From: Thalassia testudinum
Lineage: Eukaryota; Streptophyta; Magnoliopsida; Alismatales; Hydrocharitaceae
Length of the DNA: 64,000 nucleotides
Direction: 5' to 3'
Assembly: GCA_037157565.1 (NCBI GenBank)
Contig: JAZHRO010000036.1
Coordinates: 17,286,501-17,350,500, forward strand
In this document: positions 46,239 through 56,543 of the stretch, one piece after another
Position numbering within the stretch: the first letter of the stretch is position 1
Layout: every line of letters begins with the position of its first letter
The notes under the pieces: model-generated
What the model saw: only the letters and a program-made list of their open reading frames with translations
Databases searched by the model: none
What the model was told of the DNA's origin: nothing
Program-made: the position numbers and the translations under genes

Positions 46239-46733
46239 TGACTCACAGGCTTGAGACAAGTCAAAAACTGTGACCTACATGTACCAGTACTAGTAATTAG
46301 TATCGATACTTGTAAGGTCCAGGCACTACCACTATCCACAAACTGTGAGCACCTAGTACCGGTACTCATAATGAGTACCGATACTTGTTCACAATTTGAG
46401 ACCAGGGTTCAAACCTATGCCTTACTTGTACCGGTACTTATGAACAATACCGCTACTTGCTACAAGTACCTTGTTTTAAGTGATTTAATCAATTTTAGTG
46501 CTAAACAAACTTAACTACATGATTAATATTTCAAAGAAACGATTTTGATTTACGTGAGTTTGATACCTAATTATCTCTATTTTGATTTTACTTCCTAAAT
46601 CAAATTTTCTTGTTTAGGAGGCATATAAAATTCTAGAATACAATAAATGAACAACATAAAAGCAATCTTCATCCTTCATATCAATGATAACTTTGCATTC
46701 AATGATGATAATTCCATCAACTAGAGTTTATTT

Positions 46734-48184
46734 TGAGGGCATAGGTGTGCTAATAACAGCCCATGATGGGCATGGGAGCATTGTATGCATTAAAAATTAA
46801 GATTGCTTATAATTAATGTTTAATGGCCATGTGTACAAGTGTATGTTGAAATAGACCTCAAATGAGCAATCGGACTGTATGGATGGATCCAGATCGATGA
46901 ACGGAGTCCAACAGACTCAAAATCGCCTCAATCCGACATCCAAAGCTCCCACAACAAGCCCAAGAAGTTGTGACTATTGTTCTAAGGATCAACGGCCACA
47001 AAGCTGCCACGTGTTGCAAATCATGCATCGCAAGCCACTGCCGCTTCTCTTCATTGCATGCAAGAGCCACTTTAGGTCGTCTGATCAAAGATTGGATAGC
47101 TGAGGATTCGCGGAGAATGCAAACTTTTTGCATCAATGGCGCAACGGTCAGCACCTCCATCCCACGGACATAGGCACCCGATCGAATCACTAGCAGCTCT
47201 TCAAATCTGCGGAGCGCACGCACGGATGAAATTCCGCCGGTGATTTTCGATCGAGTGGCTAACACGCAGCCAGGCGGAGCCTCTAGATGAAATCTTGCCA
47301 GACTTGCGTGATCACGCACGCTCACCGCATGCGAGGCGCAATCCAGTGCACCCGCTCACATGCAATCCCAGTAATTGATGTGCAATCAGACAGCTTACGG
47401 TGCGAACACATGGATCGCATGCGAAGGCAACACTTGAGGGTGCGACAGGGGGTGACGTGGCGTGCCCTCAGCTGTCTGATGGCGATCTGTACCTCAGATC
47501 CAACAGCTGAGGATGTGTAGGCATGGCTTGAGAAGAAGCACAGGTGCATGGAACCAGTAGGCGTGGGACTTCAGTGACGTTTCTAGAAAGGACTTAGCAA
47601 CATCCCAGACGTCGCTAAAGAGCCGTACCTCTTTTGGAAGACCTTTTCTACTATATAAACCCCCTTCAACCACCCCATTCAAAGTCATTGAATTCACACA
47701 CACTCTCCATGCAATACTAGCCCTCTCCTAGCTCCACCAAACACTCCATATCCACCCCGGAGATGTTGAGCTGCCGACGGAACCCCCCTCCACCGCCGTG
47801 GCCGCCTCTCCTCACACTCTATCTTACTCTAGTTTTTATGTTGAGCTATTTTAAGCTTTCATCTATTGTTGTATTTGTAAACAAACTCTAATTGCATGCT
47901 ATATGTTAATGTTGCTTCTCATATCGTAGTTCACATCTCCTTAAAGTGATTGTCAAGTTTTAAACGCAAGCCCAAACCCTACTCTCTCTCTCTCTCTTTC
48001 ACTCTCATTTTCGCAAGCAACCATTCTACCATTTTTTGACATCTAAAGCGACTAAAACTAATCCGATTTCATGCCTCCCTGAGATCAACACTTAGACTCA
48101 CCAAATCAAAATCTTAAATTAAAATCGACTTCGCGAATGCATGCTACAATGACATAATTAAATCAACGTGTTTCGCGTGTGTCA
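46734..48184 (+). repeat. 5' LTR of Athila copy 3
   Basis: The right end is secure: GTGTGTCA ends at 48184, followed by 5 bases and the primer site. It has a TATA box at 47652, a CT microsatellite near 47980 and the U5 box GCCTCCCTGAGATCAACAC near 48073. The left end at TGAGGGCATAGG is a guess from TG and position. Confidence 0.6.
47652..47659 (+). promoter_or_regulatory. TATA box of the copy 3 LTR
   Basis: TATATAAA is followed by a C-rich leader, about 530 bp upstream of the LTR end. Confidence 0.6.
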
Positions 48185-48189
48185 GTTTT

Positions 48190-48207
48190 TGGCGCCATTG
48201 TTCGAGA
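48190..48207 (+). promoter_or_regulatory. tRNA-Asp-type primer binding site (copy 3)
   Basis: TGGCGCCATTGTTCGAGA keeps TGGCGCC and the spacing of the tRNA-Asp site, with changes inside. GGCAAC follows, as at the minus-strand element (10713-10718). Confidence 0.75.
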
Positions 48208-49295
48208 GGCAACGGATTTCTTTTATCGCTTTTATCTCACATTACTACTCACATTTTCTGACTCTCTTTCCTCTCTTTACTTGATTGGTTGTAGGAACTC
48301 AATGCCTTGGCGACGAAGGAGCATGATCCAAGACAGTAGACAAGGAGTAAAGTGCTGTGAAGACTGTTGTATCACTCCACCCATTGACTTTTGCTTGCTT
48401 TAAAAAAATACAAAAAAAAATAAATCTAAAATTGGCATGGTGAATGGCTACGTGACCCACATTCCAAACTCATCACCCAACCAAAAAATACACTCTAATG
48501 TTCTTGAAATCTTTCTGGAGCGTTCTTCTTTCTTTTGAGTGGTGTTTGTTAAGCCACCATGATTTGACTTGAGCCGCACCACTCACCATAATTAAAATGA
48601 AATCACCTGGTAGAACTGCATGAACACTAGGGTGAATACACTAGGGTTGTTTTTCTAGGGCCACATCATTCTAAAGGAAATCAACTTTCGCTCGTTGTGT
48701 GCCCACTTAAACATTCTTTGAAAACATTAAGGCATTTCAACCCTAAAAATCACTAAAGCAAGAATGAATCATTAAAAGACATCACATACTAAAAACCTTG
48801 CTTGAAAATCATGTTTTGTTGAGTGCACGCACATGCTCAATTGGACCAACTAAGAGGCACGACCCCAAACAATGCCTCATCACATATCCTAAGCACAAGC
48901 ACTAACCTAGCCCTCATTAAAATGGAGTAGACGTGCCCTAGGCAGGACTAGTCTAAGTCTTTGAGGTGTGATTAGGTTTGCTAGGCACTTGGCCTTATTC
49001 CCTTTGTAAAATCCGATGTCTAGGCTATGGGGAAGTGTCAAACGACCGTGGTTGTGGGGTCTACGGAACTGGCAGTGCAAGCCAAAGGAAGAACCTTCCT
49101 CTCAACCCCCTCATAATCAACCTGGCTAGATTAACATTGGGAAGGGAGGTTAAGTGCTTGCAGATTTGATCATTCCCTTTGAGGCTTCTAGGTCACCTGA
49201 GGTATACATTATAAGGACTAGACTTGCTTGCTTGTTTGTGCACACACTTCTCGCACCTGTCACTCTCTGCACGCCTCCCCATTCTTCTCTAGTGT
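48208..49295 (+). other. 5' leader of Athila copy 3
   Basis: A noncoding leader of about 1.1 kb. The block at 49036-49098 resembles the leader of the minus-strand non-autonomous element (9665-9729). No gene is supported. Confidence 0.65.
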
Positions 49296-49811
49296 ATGCA
49301 CGGGAGACGATCACTTCACCCTGAGCTATTTATTTTAGATAGGGAAATCAGGAGGAGACTTAATTTTCAAGGGAAATGGCTAACCCAGGAGTTGATGAGA
49401 TTGAGGACCAACCTCAACCCAATACTATGGCCATCATTCAAGCCCAAATCTCTGCCAACCACCAACTTCAACAACAAAAAATCCAAACCATCATGCAAGT
49501 CATACACCAATTGCAGAACCCTGAAGGACAACACCCATTGAACCCACCTAACCCACCACAACCTCCCGAGGGCCAACCAAGGCCTCTCTGTGATTTTTAC
49601 GATCCGTATGCTATCCAGATCGAGCCACATCTTAGGGTTCCCGAAGGGGGAGATGATTTTGATCTAAAACCAAATGTTTTGAGCTTAATTCAAAGCCACT
49701 TTCATGAGACCTCAAATGAGGATCCCTTCCAACACTTAGAAGACCTAGATCGGATCGCTCAGACTGTGAAATCAAGGAACATCAGCTTGAATATTATTTT
49801 AATTAAGATGT
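49296..49811 (+). pseudogene. Athila copy 3 gag, N-terminal part
   Basis: It starts MHGRRSLHPELF, matching the intact Gag start. A frameshift near 49370 leads into the frame at 49376 (MANPGVDEIEDQ). It includes a Gln/Pro-rich region, then LRVPEGGDDFDLKPN and HLEDLDRIAQTVKSRN, homologous to residues about 110-160 of the intact Gag. The LINE insertion interrupts it at 49811 and it resumes at 54952. Because of the shift and the insertion it is not functional. Confidence 0.88.
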
Positions 49812-49959
49812 TCCGAGGGGAGAAAAAATGAAGAAGAGAGGGAGAGAGGGGGTGTGGCGTCGGGCGATAGGAGGAGGTGATGAGGAAGAGGCTAGGGTTG
49901 GGGATGGGGGTGAGTGGAAGACTTGGAGATCGAGGAACTGGAGGAGGGAGAGGGGATGA

Positions 49960-51338
49960 CAGTCGCATGAAGGAAGGGTGTCCAGGTTCATTCCCAGAGG
50001 GGGCTGGAGGAAATCCAATGGAGAGGTTTTGTGCTATAGATGCAGACGAAGAGGTCACATGGCTGCGATGTGTAGAAACCCCCTCGTCTGTCTGGCATGT
50101 GGGGTGAAGGTCACAAGTGCAACTCATGCCTAAGGGTGAAGTCGCCGCACACAAAGAAGATCCCTCAGCGCCCAGAACAGGAGGTGGTGAAGGAGCCCCG
50201 ACTACCCCCACTGCTGGCGATTGGTAGTCACACGATTGATGTAGAGATTCCGTTCTCTGAAGAGATTGTCTCTGAGGAGATCATGCTGAGGGGAGCGCTG
50301 ATTGGCAAGGTCATGACTGGCAATCCCTCTATCGAGAGGTTTCAACAGCTGGTGAGTTCCCTTACCCTTGTGTCATCGGGTTGGAAGGTGGCAGTGCTAT
50401 CCCAGACTCGATTTCTTGTGTTTGGTCTGGGGATGATAGATGTGGAAAGGTTACGCTTTTGATCAAGTTCTTTTGAGAATATTAATGTGCTGTGGAGGCT
50501 GGTCTCCCCCTTTGATGGGGCACTCCCTGAACATCCCCCCCAGAGAATGGGAACTAGGAGGGCGATTCTTGAGATCAAAGGGTTACCTCTGCACTTGAGA
50601 TCTAGAGGGGTGGTTGCCAAGATGGTTGCAGGTTTTGCATCAATCTGTGAAGACTCTGAAATCACAATTGGGGAGGGTGATGCCTGTTCACTTCGACTTG
50701 AGGTTGAAGTCTTTAAAAGTGGGTCACTGCCAGACAGAATCATTCTCAAGTGCAGGGGCTCCTCGTGGCTCATTCGCTTATCTGTGGCTGGGCAGGCTTC
50801 TGTGTTACTAGAACAAGGTCATGTTAAGACATCTGTGGTCAGATCTGAGGAGGCACAACAGGTTGAACTACTGGGTCATGAGTCCTCAAATGAGGCCCTT
50901 GAATCAAAGAAGAGGAAGGATTGTCACAAGGAAACCTCAGATAGGGACTTGATGACTATGGATGATGATATTGCCTTGGGGTGTGGCAACCAAACTCTTG
51001 TGGCCAAAGGCAAGGGCTCCATGGCTGATGAAATTGTCTTAGAGAGGGACTCAGGAAATTCTACTAGAAATGAGGAGGTAAAGTCTGGTATGGAAATAGT
51101 AGTCAGCAGTGGTAGAAGTGCCCTTAAGGAGGTGAATCAATTGCAATTCTCTATTCCTGATGAACTGAAGTTTGGGAAAGGGACAAATCAGAAAAGGGGG
51201 CTTGGGCGCTCCCCTTACATGCTCAGAAGGCGAAGGAAGGAGAACTTGATTCCTATAGTGGAGGAAACTATTGCAAAGTCAATCATGGTTGAGTATGTGG
51301 ATAATTTGGCTCAAGGGGATCAGCCATGCAAGGGATGA
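49960..51338 (+). pseudogene. LINE ORF1 (zinc-knuckle RNA-binding protein)
   Basis: The first knuckle CYRCRRRGHMAAMC (CX2CX4HX4C) lies at 50032-50073. A second, CLACGV then GHKCNSC, follows but is split by a frameshift near 50100. From 50097 the reading frame is open to 51338 except for one TGA at 50460. After the knuckles come segments such as GTRRAILEIKGLPLHLRSRG and LPDRIILKCRGSSWLIRL, then a charged Lys/Ser/Glu-rich tail ending in RRRRKENL. Knuckles ahead of the DUF4283-like part is my reading of the order, and I cannot confirm that domain without a profile search. ORF1 proteins bind LINE RNA. The stop codon overlaps the start of ORF2. Confidence 0.8.
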
Positions 51339-54300
51339 GAGTTCTAACATGGAATGTGCGTTGGTTGCGCAATAAAGTGAGAAGGGCATCTCTAATCAAG
51401 TATCTTACTGAGTGGGAAATTGATTGTGCTCTCATTCAAGAGATACACTTGGAGGAGGAAAGTGGCCTTGCCTGGGACTCTCTAAGACTGTCAGGGAGAG
51501 TAGACTGTGTGGGGAAGGGTGCAGCTGGAAGGTCTGGTGGGCTGGCCATATGGTGGAAAAAGTCTTGCCTTAAAGTAACTGAAGCCATTCGTGACAGACA
51601 TGTACTCACTTGTAGATGTCAAAACCTTCAAGGTGATTTAGATTGGTTTATCTCATGCATCTATGGGCCCTGTGCCGCTGCTGATCAGGTAGAACTGTGG
51701 GAAGACCTATCAACACTGCACCAAAGAGTCCAGGAGGCACCGTGGCTTATTGGTGGTGAGTTCAACTATCCTCTTTCAAGTGGTGATAGACCTGGGGGCA
51801 GACCTGATAATGCAATGGTTGGATTCCAATTGGTTGTGCAGAGATTGGGAATTGCTAAATACCCTATCAGTGGGGTGGAGTTCACTTGGAGAAATGGTAG
51901 TGGACAGACATCAAGGCTGGACAGATTCTTTGGCAACCCAAGCCTTTCAGAGAGATTCCAACTATCATCTGCTATGAGCCTTGACAGGCCATTTTCTGAC
52001 CACACTCCAATTTTGTGGGATAGTGGGGTGAATGTTGATGCTGGATCATACTTCAAACTTAAGAAGTCTTGGTTTAGGGAGGAGGGTTTTGCTGAGATGT
52101 TGTTCAGTTGGTGGCAGAATAAGGTAGTGAATGGCTCGGCCACACAGCAGCTTGCTTCCAAGTTGGCAGACATGCGCTCTATGCTGAAAGAATATGGGCA
52201 GACAGTGGCAAGCATCAAAGAGCAGAGGAGGGTGGAGGCATTGGCAGTGATCCAAAGTCTGAATCTGAAGGAGTGCAGGCAGGCTTTGAGCTGTCAGAAG
52301 CATGAACAAAGACAGTATATGCAGCAGGTCGTTGGGAGGAGGACTTGAAGAAAGAAATGGACTGGCGTGAGAGATCTAGACAATTGTGACTCAAGGAAGG
52401 TGATGCCAATACGAAATTTTTCCATTTTGCTGCCAGTGCTAAGAGGAGGTTTAATCTCATTTCATCTATTAAAATGGCTGAGAGAACCATTACATCTACC
52501 AGTGAAATCAAATGTGAAGCTAGCCGGTATTTTAAAGAATTAGCCAAGGCTACACCAAGAAGTTCATGGAGGATGGCTTCGGCTGACTTCCCAAGTGTCA
52601 GCAAGGATTAGATGGCCATGTTAAACGCTCCTATTTCTGAACAAGAAACAGTGAAAGCAATCAAAGGCTTGAATAAGGAGGGAGCTCCTGGACCAGATAG
52701 GGTTCAAGTATTCTTCTACAGAGAAATGTGGCATGTTCTTGAAAAGGATGTGATGGATGTTATACATGAGTTTGAAATGGGTAACTTTGGTTTTGAAAGA
52801 CTGAATAAGTCCTATTTGTTTTTGCTACCAAAGAAGTCGGGTAAGGAGAATTTTTCAGATTATAGACCCATTGCTTTGTTGAACTCCATCTATCTTATTA
52901 TCAACAAGATTTTAGCCAACAGAATTCATGATGTTTTACAAGAACTAATTATGCCTGTCCAATCTACCTTTCTACCTGGGAGGCCTTTGCAGGAATATTT
53001 CATCGTGGCACAAGAGATGGTGATGGGGTGGCATAGGTGAAAATCCAAGGCCTTCCTATGGAAAGTTGACTTCACTAAAGCCTATGATTCAATCTCCTAG
53101 CTGTACCTTTGGGAAATTCTTAAAAGAAGAAAATTTCCCCTCCGTCTGATACAATGGGCGAAGAGATGCATCACGAATACTTCCTACTCCCCCCTGATAA
53201 ATGGGAAACCATGTCGAGACTGGATTCAGCCTCAGTGTGGGGTAAGGCAAGGCTACCCACTAGCCCCTCTGATTTTCAATCTCGCAGTGGATACATTGGC
53301 AAGATATGCGTGCAAACTAGCAGCTGATTGGTTGATAAGGGGATACTCTATGTCTAACAACAGGGCATTGGCCCCCATTCTTCAATATGCGGATGACACC
53401 GTGTTTTTTGTGGAAGGTGGGAAGAGGGAAGCGCAAGTGCTATTCTATATGGTTAAAATTTTTGGTGATATTTCTAGTTTAAAACTTAATGGAAGTAAGT
53501 CCTCCTTGGTTTGTTTTGGTATGAACGGTATAGACCAAAATGACATCTCCACTATCCTAGGCATGCCTATTATATCATTGCTTGTCAAGTACCTGGGTTT
53601 ACCTCTGAAGTGCACAAAACTGAGGAAAGTAGATTGGTCCTTTCTATATGAAAAGGTGGCTATGAGATTAGAGGACTAGAGTAGTCGCTACTTATCGAAA
53701 GGAGGGAGGTATATTTACTGAATTCAGTCATCACATCCATTCAAGTCTCTTTCTTTTCAGTCCTTAGAGCCCCAAAATCAATTTGGAAAAAACTTGACAT
53801 GATGCGCAAGAGGTTCTTCTGGAAAGGGGCTTCTCATCGAGGTGCTTTCCTTCAACCTGTAAACTGGGACTCAATTTGTTCGCCAAAGAAGTATGGTGGC
53901 ATGGGAATCAAGTCCCTCAAAGAATTTAATGACACCCTGTTACTGAAATGGGTTGTTTGGCTGCTGCAAGGAGAAAAAAAAAATGTGGACAGATATCATC
54001 CAGGACAGCTATGGGGTGGCCAATGATGAGAAGAACCACCTAAATCCTCATAAGCCATCTCCTTTCTAGTCATCTGTGGTGCGTGCCTTGGCAGATAATT
54101 GGAGTCTATTCAAGTCTGTCTTAGGAGACAGGAAAAGCTTCAAATTTTGGTTGGAAAAATGGATGCCTGGTGGGGTGATAAAAGATAGGTACCCTTTTGC
54201 ATTTTCAGCAACTACTAATAAAAATGCTGTGGTATATGACTACTGGGACACGGCCTCTGAGAATTGGTCTTTGAACATTGAGGTGGGGAATGGTCATGAA

Positions 54301-54870
54301 ACAAGAACACGAGCAGAAAATGAACGTCTTTTGCAGGAACTTGCTGTGTTTAAACCCACACCTGAGGAGTGTGACACATACAAAAGGGAGGGAATGTTCT
54401 CCTCAGCGGCTGCCTATGATAAGCTTGTCAATTCGTCCAGAATGGCTGAAGTTGATGAGATTGGGAAAAAGCTATGGAAACTGAACGTACCATTGAAGGT
54501 ACAAATCTTTCTGTGGTTATGCAAAAGAGATGGCCTCATAACGGGAGATTTGAGGCATAGGAGAATGGGCACCACCACTCACTTTTGCCATCTGTGTGGG
54601 ATGCATAATGACTCCAGTATTCATATTTTTTCCACTTGCATGATTATAAATTGTGTTTGGAGGAAGGTGTGTAGGGAAACTATTCCCACATGGGAGAGTC
54701 TTTGGAGTTCCTTCTAGAGGGGGAATAAGCCATATTTGCCCATGGTGGCAGTATTATGGTCAATATGGAGAGCTAGAAATGAGAGTTTGTTTGAGGAGAG
54801 TCCAGTAAATGTGGACAATATTATCAATAATTGCTGGAATCTCATACACCAATGGGGTTCACTCATGTAA
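51326..54870 (+). pseudogene. LINE ORF2 (endonuclease, reverse transcriptase)
   Basis: The endonuclease domain is open at 51326-52348: RVLTWNVRWLRN at the start, LIQEIH, IYGPC, GGEFN (the family has GDFN, so a catalytic-loop Asp reads Glu), FTWRNG and SDHTPI. A frameshift near 52340 leads into GDANTKFFH (about 52400). RT follows in pieces: GAPGPDRV (52685), DYRPIALLN (52858), the AYDS motif of RT (near 53080), GVRQGYPLAP (53240) and the catalytic YADDT at 53386-53400. Stops interrupt near 52388, 52608, 53038, 53098 and 53677. The C-terminal Cys motif FCHLCGMHNDSSIHIFSTC is at about 54585-54642. Domain coverage is complete but the gene is broken. Confidence 0.9.
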
Positions 54871-54909
54871 TCTTTTGTTGTCTTTTAATTAATAAAAGCT
54901 CTCCTGGAT

Positions 54910-54931
54910 TGCTATCGGTGATTCGATAGCA
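54910..54931 (+). other. 3'-terminal hairpin of the LINE
   Basis: TGCTATCG (54910-54917) and CGATAGCA (54924-54931) pair perfectly around a 6-base loop, 14 bases before the poly-A tail. Some plant L1 families keep such a 3' stem-loop for recognition by their RT. Confidence 0.7.
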
Positions 54932-54951
54932 TTCCTTTTCGCTTCAAAAAA

Positions 54952-56535
54952 AATTAAGATGTCCCCTTTCTCCCTAAAAGACAAAGCATCTCATTAGCTT
55001 AGAACCTTAGGGAGACCCATCTTCACCTGGGAGGAACTGAGGCATGCATTCTTGAAGAAATTTTTCCCCATAGGTAAAACCAATGCCCTCAGAAGAGCCA
55101 TTACCACATTCAAACTACAAGGTGGGGAACAATTCCATTAGGCGTGGGAAAGATTTAATGAATTGTTGAGGAAATGCCCACACCATGAGGTTCCAAGGTG
55201 GCAATTGGCCCAAATCTTCTACCATGGTCTGGACAGCAACCTTAGGAACTTTGTTGATGCCTCATGTGGAGGCAACGTTTTGAACAAAAATGAGGAGAGT
55301 GCGTTCGAACTCTTTGAGTCCATGAGTGAGAATTCTCTCAACAATGCCTCCATTACCCAATTTAATCAATCTAGTCAACCTCGTGGTGGGATCTATGAGG
55401 TGCAAGCAAATTCTAGAATGGTTGACATGGACATTATAGCCAAAAAGTTGGATCGAGTTGAGTTGGTGGACAAAAAGATTAATGAGTTGTTAAACCAAAC
55501 CTGAAACCCATTACAAACCCTCTCCCTAGCAAAGGGAACTCACAATGTAGATTTGGTGCAGCCAATGAACCAAATGGACCTGGAACAACCCCTGACCATG
55601 TTCCAGGGAGGGACCTTTTCTCCCTCAAACCCTGATTACTCTCCCCCCTCCCCTTCGGCACCTTCTATCTTTGAAGATGCCAAGACCATCCAAGGTTACT
55701 CCAAACTTGACCCCTTCTCCAACATCTACAACGTCGGATGGCGTATCACTTGAATTTTGCCTGGACAAACCAAAAACTGCACCAATTCCAGAACCAACTT
55801 AGGCCAAACCCTCCCTCTTAGCAGCAAGGTCCACCAGTTAGACCACCCTATAATCAAAATAGGGTGGCCCCTCCCCCACAAAACCAAATGGACACATTGA
55901 TAAAAATGATGGCTGACATGAATCAGAAACATCAGGAAGAAATGGCATTAGTGAAGGAACAATTGAGCCAACTATTGGATAGCAAACAACAGGGGTCCCT
56001 TCCTTCTCAACCACAACCAAACCTGAGAATTGTGATCAACAGAGGCCCCAATCCTCAATGATTTCAAGCCAATCCGGGGCATGCACACATGATCCAACAA
56101 GCCCCACAAACATCCCCTAGGTTTGGTGCTTCTTCTTCTTCTCAAGGATCTACCCATGGTCCCATTGCCTCAGCCAATGCGATTACCTTGAGAAGCGGCA
56201 CTAAAACCCAGGACCTCAAATGGATGACCCCTCCCATGACCTTGGTTCCTAAGATGCTTGATTATGAGGATAAGCGAGAGGAACCCAAGGACCTGGAGAC
56301 TGAACAAATTCAAACCCAAACACCATACCCTGAGGCCTTATAGAAAATGAAGAAAAAGAAAAATGTAGTTGAGAATGAGGAGTTGTTAGAGATTTTCAAA
56401 CAAGTTCAGATTAATATTCCTTTCCTCGAAGCAATCAAGCATATCCCAACTTACACTAAGTTCTTAAAGGATGTCTATACGTCGATGAGTAAACCAAGAA
56501 CCCAAGCACCTAGGAAGGTAGTGCGCTCAGAACAA
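54952..56535 (+). pseudogene. Athila copy 3 gag, C-terminal part
   Basis: It resumes after the LINE with the duplicated target and continues the Gag domain ([21 protein letters not shown] near 55050-55110), with a TAG at 55139 where the intact copy has a Glu codon. It is open from 55163 (RKCPHHEVPRWQLAQIFYHGL) to 55501. Further pieces are a Pro/Gln-rich segment (55553-56040), ANAITLRSGTKTQ (56175-56210) and the region before protease at 56347-56541. Stops and shifts separate the pieces. Confidence 0.85.
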
Positions 56536-56543
56536 GCTAGTTA

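Larger units (their letters stand above)
15220..46718 (-). mobile_element. Ty1/copia gag-only element, with later insertions inside
   Basis: On the minus strand the parts are a 5' LTR (about 46718 to 43685), a tRNA-iMet primer site (43682-43671), gag (43639 onward) with a remnant of the protease start, then a polypurine tract (41800-41787) and a 3' LTR in two pieces (41786-41145 and 15939-15220). Only about 1.9 kb lies between the LTRs, and RT, RNase H and integrase are missing. The 3' LTR was split by the Tekay-like element. The 5' LTR carries a SINE and a solo LTR and has lost roughly 100 bases at its outer end. No convincing target-site duplication was found. Confidence 0.85.
43685..46718 (-). 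repeat. Copia 5' LTR carrying two later insertions
   Basis: It aligns with the 3' LTR pieces from TGTAGGATCT onward. Once the SINE and the solo LTR are removed about 1.28 kb remains, against about 1.36 kb for the 3' LTR. The outer end (near 46718) is shorter than in the other LTR and the last bases are unclear, so the boundary is approximate. Confidence 0.78.
49812..54951 (+). mobile_element. L1-type LINE, near full length
   Basis: A 5.1-kb insertion in copy 3 gag with an 11-bp duplication AATTAAGATGT (49801-49811 and 54952-54962). It has a short 5' untranslated part, ORF1 with zinc knuckles, ORF2 with endonuclease, RT and a C-terminal cysteine motif, AATAAA at 54889, a terminal hairpin at 54910-54931 and a poly-A tail. 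The order and the tail identify an L1-type non-LTR retrotransposon. Both ORFs carry stops or shifts. Confidence 0.92.

Noticed and set aside
49877..50107. 76-codon frame at the LINE 5' end
   Set aside because: It overlaps the zinc-knuckle region in a different frame; the knuckle frame is the one with recognisable residues.
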